Assembly (NCBI RefSeq): GCF_003860215.1
Contig: NZ_RQYH01000020.1
Span: 1 to 40,514, forward strand
Direction of reading: 5' to 3'
DNA: 40,514 bases
DNA from: Desulfovibrio sp. OH1186_COT-070
Lineage (GTDB): Bacteria > Desulfobacterota > Desulfovibrionia > Desulfovibrionales > Desulfovibrionaceae
Shown: piece after piece, positions 40,418-40,514 of the stretch
How the letters are laid out: the number at the start of each line of letters is the position of its first letter
How positions within the stretch are numbered: the stretch's first letter is position 1
Translations under genes and position numbers: made by a program
The notes under the pieces: generated by a model
What the model saw: the letters and a program-made list of their open reading frames with translations, nothing else
What the model was told of the DNA's origin: nothing
Databases searched by the model: none

Positions 40418-40514
40418 TAGATAGTGTCGTCAAACTATGAATAGTATGATAACACCTCTTCCTGCATGACAGGAGAAGCTATGCGCGCACATCGACGACA
40501 CGATATTTGTGACA
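40418..40514 (+). mobile_element. Left end of an IS5-like insertion sequence at the right contig edge
   Basis: This end is identical over 95 bases to the reverse complement of 1-95 and continues two bases further. It begins with TAGATAGTGTCGTCAAAC, has AGGAGA at 40471-40476 and runs into the transposase start at 40481. It abuts the dead IS remnant, so this edge is a nested or repeatedly targeted IS site. Confidence 0.85.
40481..40514 (+). CDS. IS5-family transposase, N-terminal fragment (partial at contig edge)
   Basis: ATG 40481 lies four bases after AGGAGA and opens M-R-A-H-R-R-H-D-I-C-D before the contig ends. It is the same protein start as at 32-1 on the other strand. Confidence 0.7.
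   Translation, partial: MRAHRRHDICD

Noticed and set aside
1..40514. The whole window as a composite transposon or genomic island bounded by two IS copies
   Set aside because: The content between the edges is core housekeeping genes in familiar neighbourhoods; the IS ends mark assembly breaks at repeats.
1..40514. CRISPR arrays, rRNA genes, prophage genes or riboswitches
   Set aside because: I looked for regularly spaced repeats, rRNA segments, phage structural genes and known aptamer-like conserved leaders and saw none; weak riboswitches could escape reading by eye.

Overview
The window looks like a chromosomal contig from a Gram-negative sulfate-reducer-type deltaproteobacterium, most likely Desulfovibrionaceae. 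This is inferred from moderately high GC, the gene content (Lol/Bam envelope genes, an addA-addB pair, a 437-residue phosphofructokinase with GGDG and PKTIDND motifs) and familiar neighbourhoods (tpiA-secG, ricT-metG, efp-ftsK-lolA-dsbD, trxA-trxB-bamD). I could not run a database search, so the genus is not fixed. Almost the whole window is ordinary core genome.

The two outer edges are insertion-sequence DNA. Positions 1-95 and 40418-40512 are a perfect 95-bp inverted repeat: the left end of an IS5-like element with a ribosome site and the first codons of its transposase, facing outward at each end. The contig therefore stops inside two copies of one IS. Just inside the left copy lies a small decayed accessory patch: a SnoaL-like gene cut by the IS, a frameshifted acetyltransferase, an intact NAD(P)-binding SDR gene and an internally deleted IS5 remnant (1502-1705). 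Just inside the right copy is the 3' end of another IS5-family element.

Region 1.7-9 kb (mostly minus strand): smr, secG, tpiA, rimI; a divergent NUDIX-like gene whose start codon shares a CATG with rimI; then suhB, mreB and a tandem-GAF gene as one tight unit, with uppP upstream. Region 9-20.6 kb: metG and ricT (minus), then HD hydrolase, pfkA and the addA-addB recombination nuclease pair (plus). addA carries a perfect 28-bp palindrome inside its coding sequence. Region 20.7-23.3 kb: tRNA-Leu(CAA), grpE, an exported protein, and cheW behind a good sigma-28 (FliA) promoter. Region 23.3-29.7 kb: efp, ftsK, lolA and dsbD on the minus strand, with ftsK lacking any ATG/GTG/TTG start upstream of its first membrane segment, and engB divergent. 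Region 29.7-40 kb: a cation diffusion facilitator with three C-terminal ferredoxin-like repeats, a GNAT gene, then a long minus-strand series (pgsA, small ORF, ftsB, TPR gene, Cache-like lipoprotein with a triplicated motif, fbp, tsaD, trxA, trxB, bamD) punctuated by Rho-independent terminators.

Together the genes cover envelope building and division (mreB, uppP, ftsK, ftsB, bamD, lolA, pgsA, secG), translation and protein quality (metG, efp, tsaD, tRNA-Leu, grpE, trx, dsbD), triose/hexose phosphate metabolism in both directions (pfkA, tpiA, fbp) and DNA break repair (addAB). I found no defence island, CRISPR array, prophage or biosynthetic cluster. The points most worth a second look are the palindrome in addA, the non-canonical ftsK start, the triple C-terminal domain of the CDF transporter and the triplicated lipoprotein motif.
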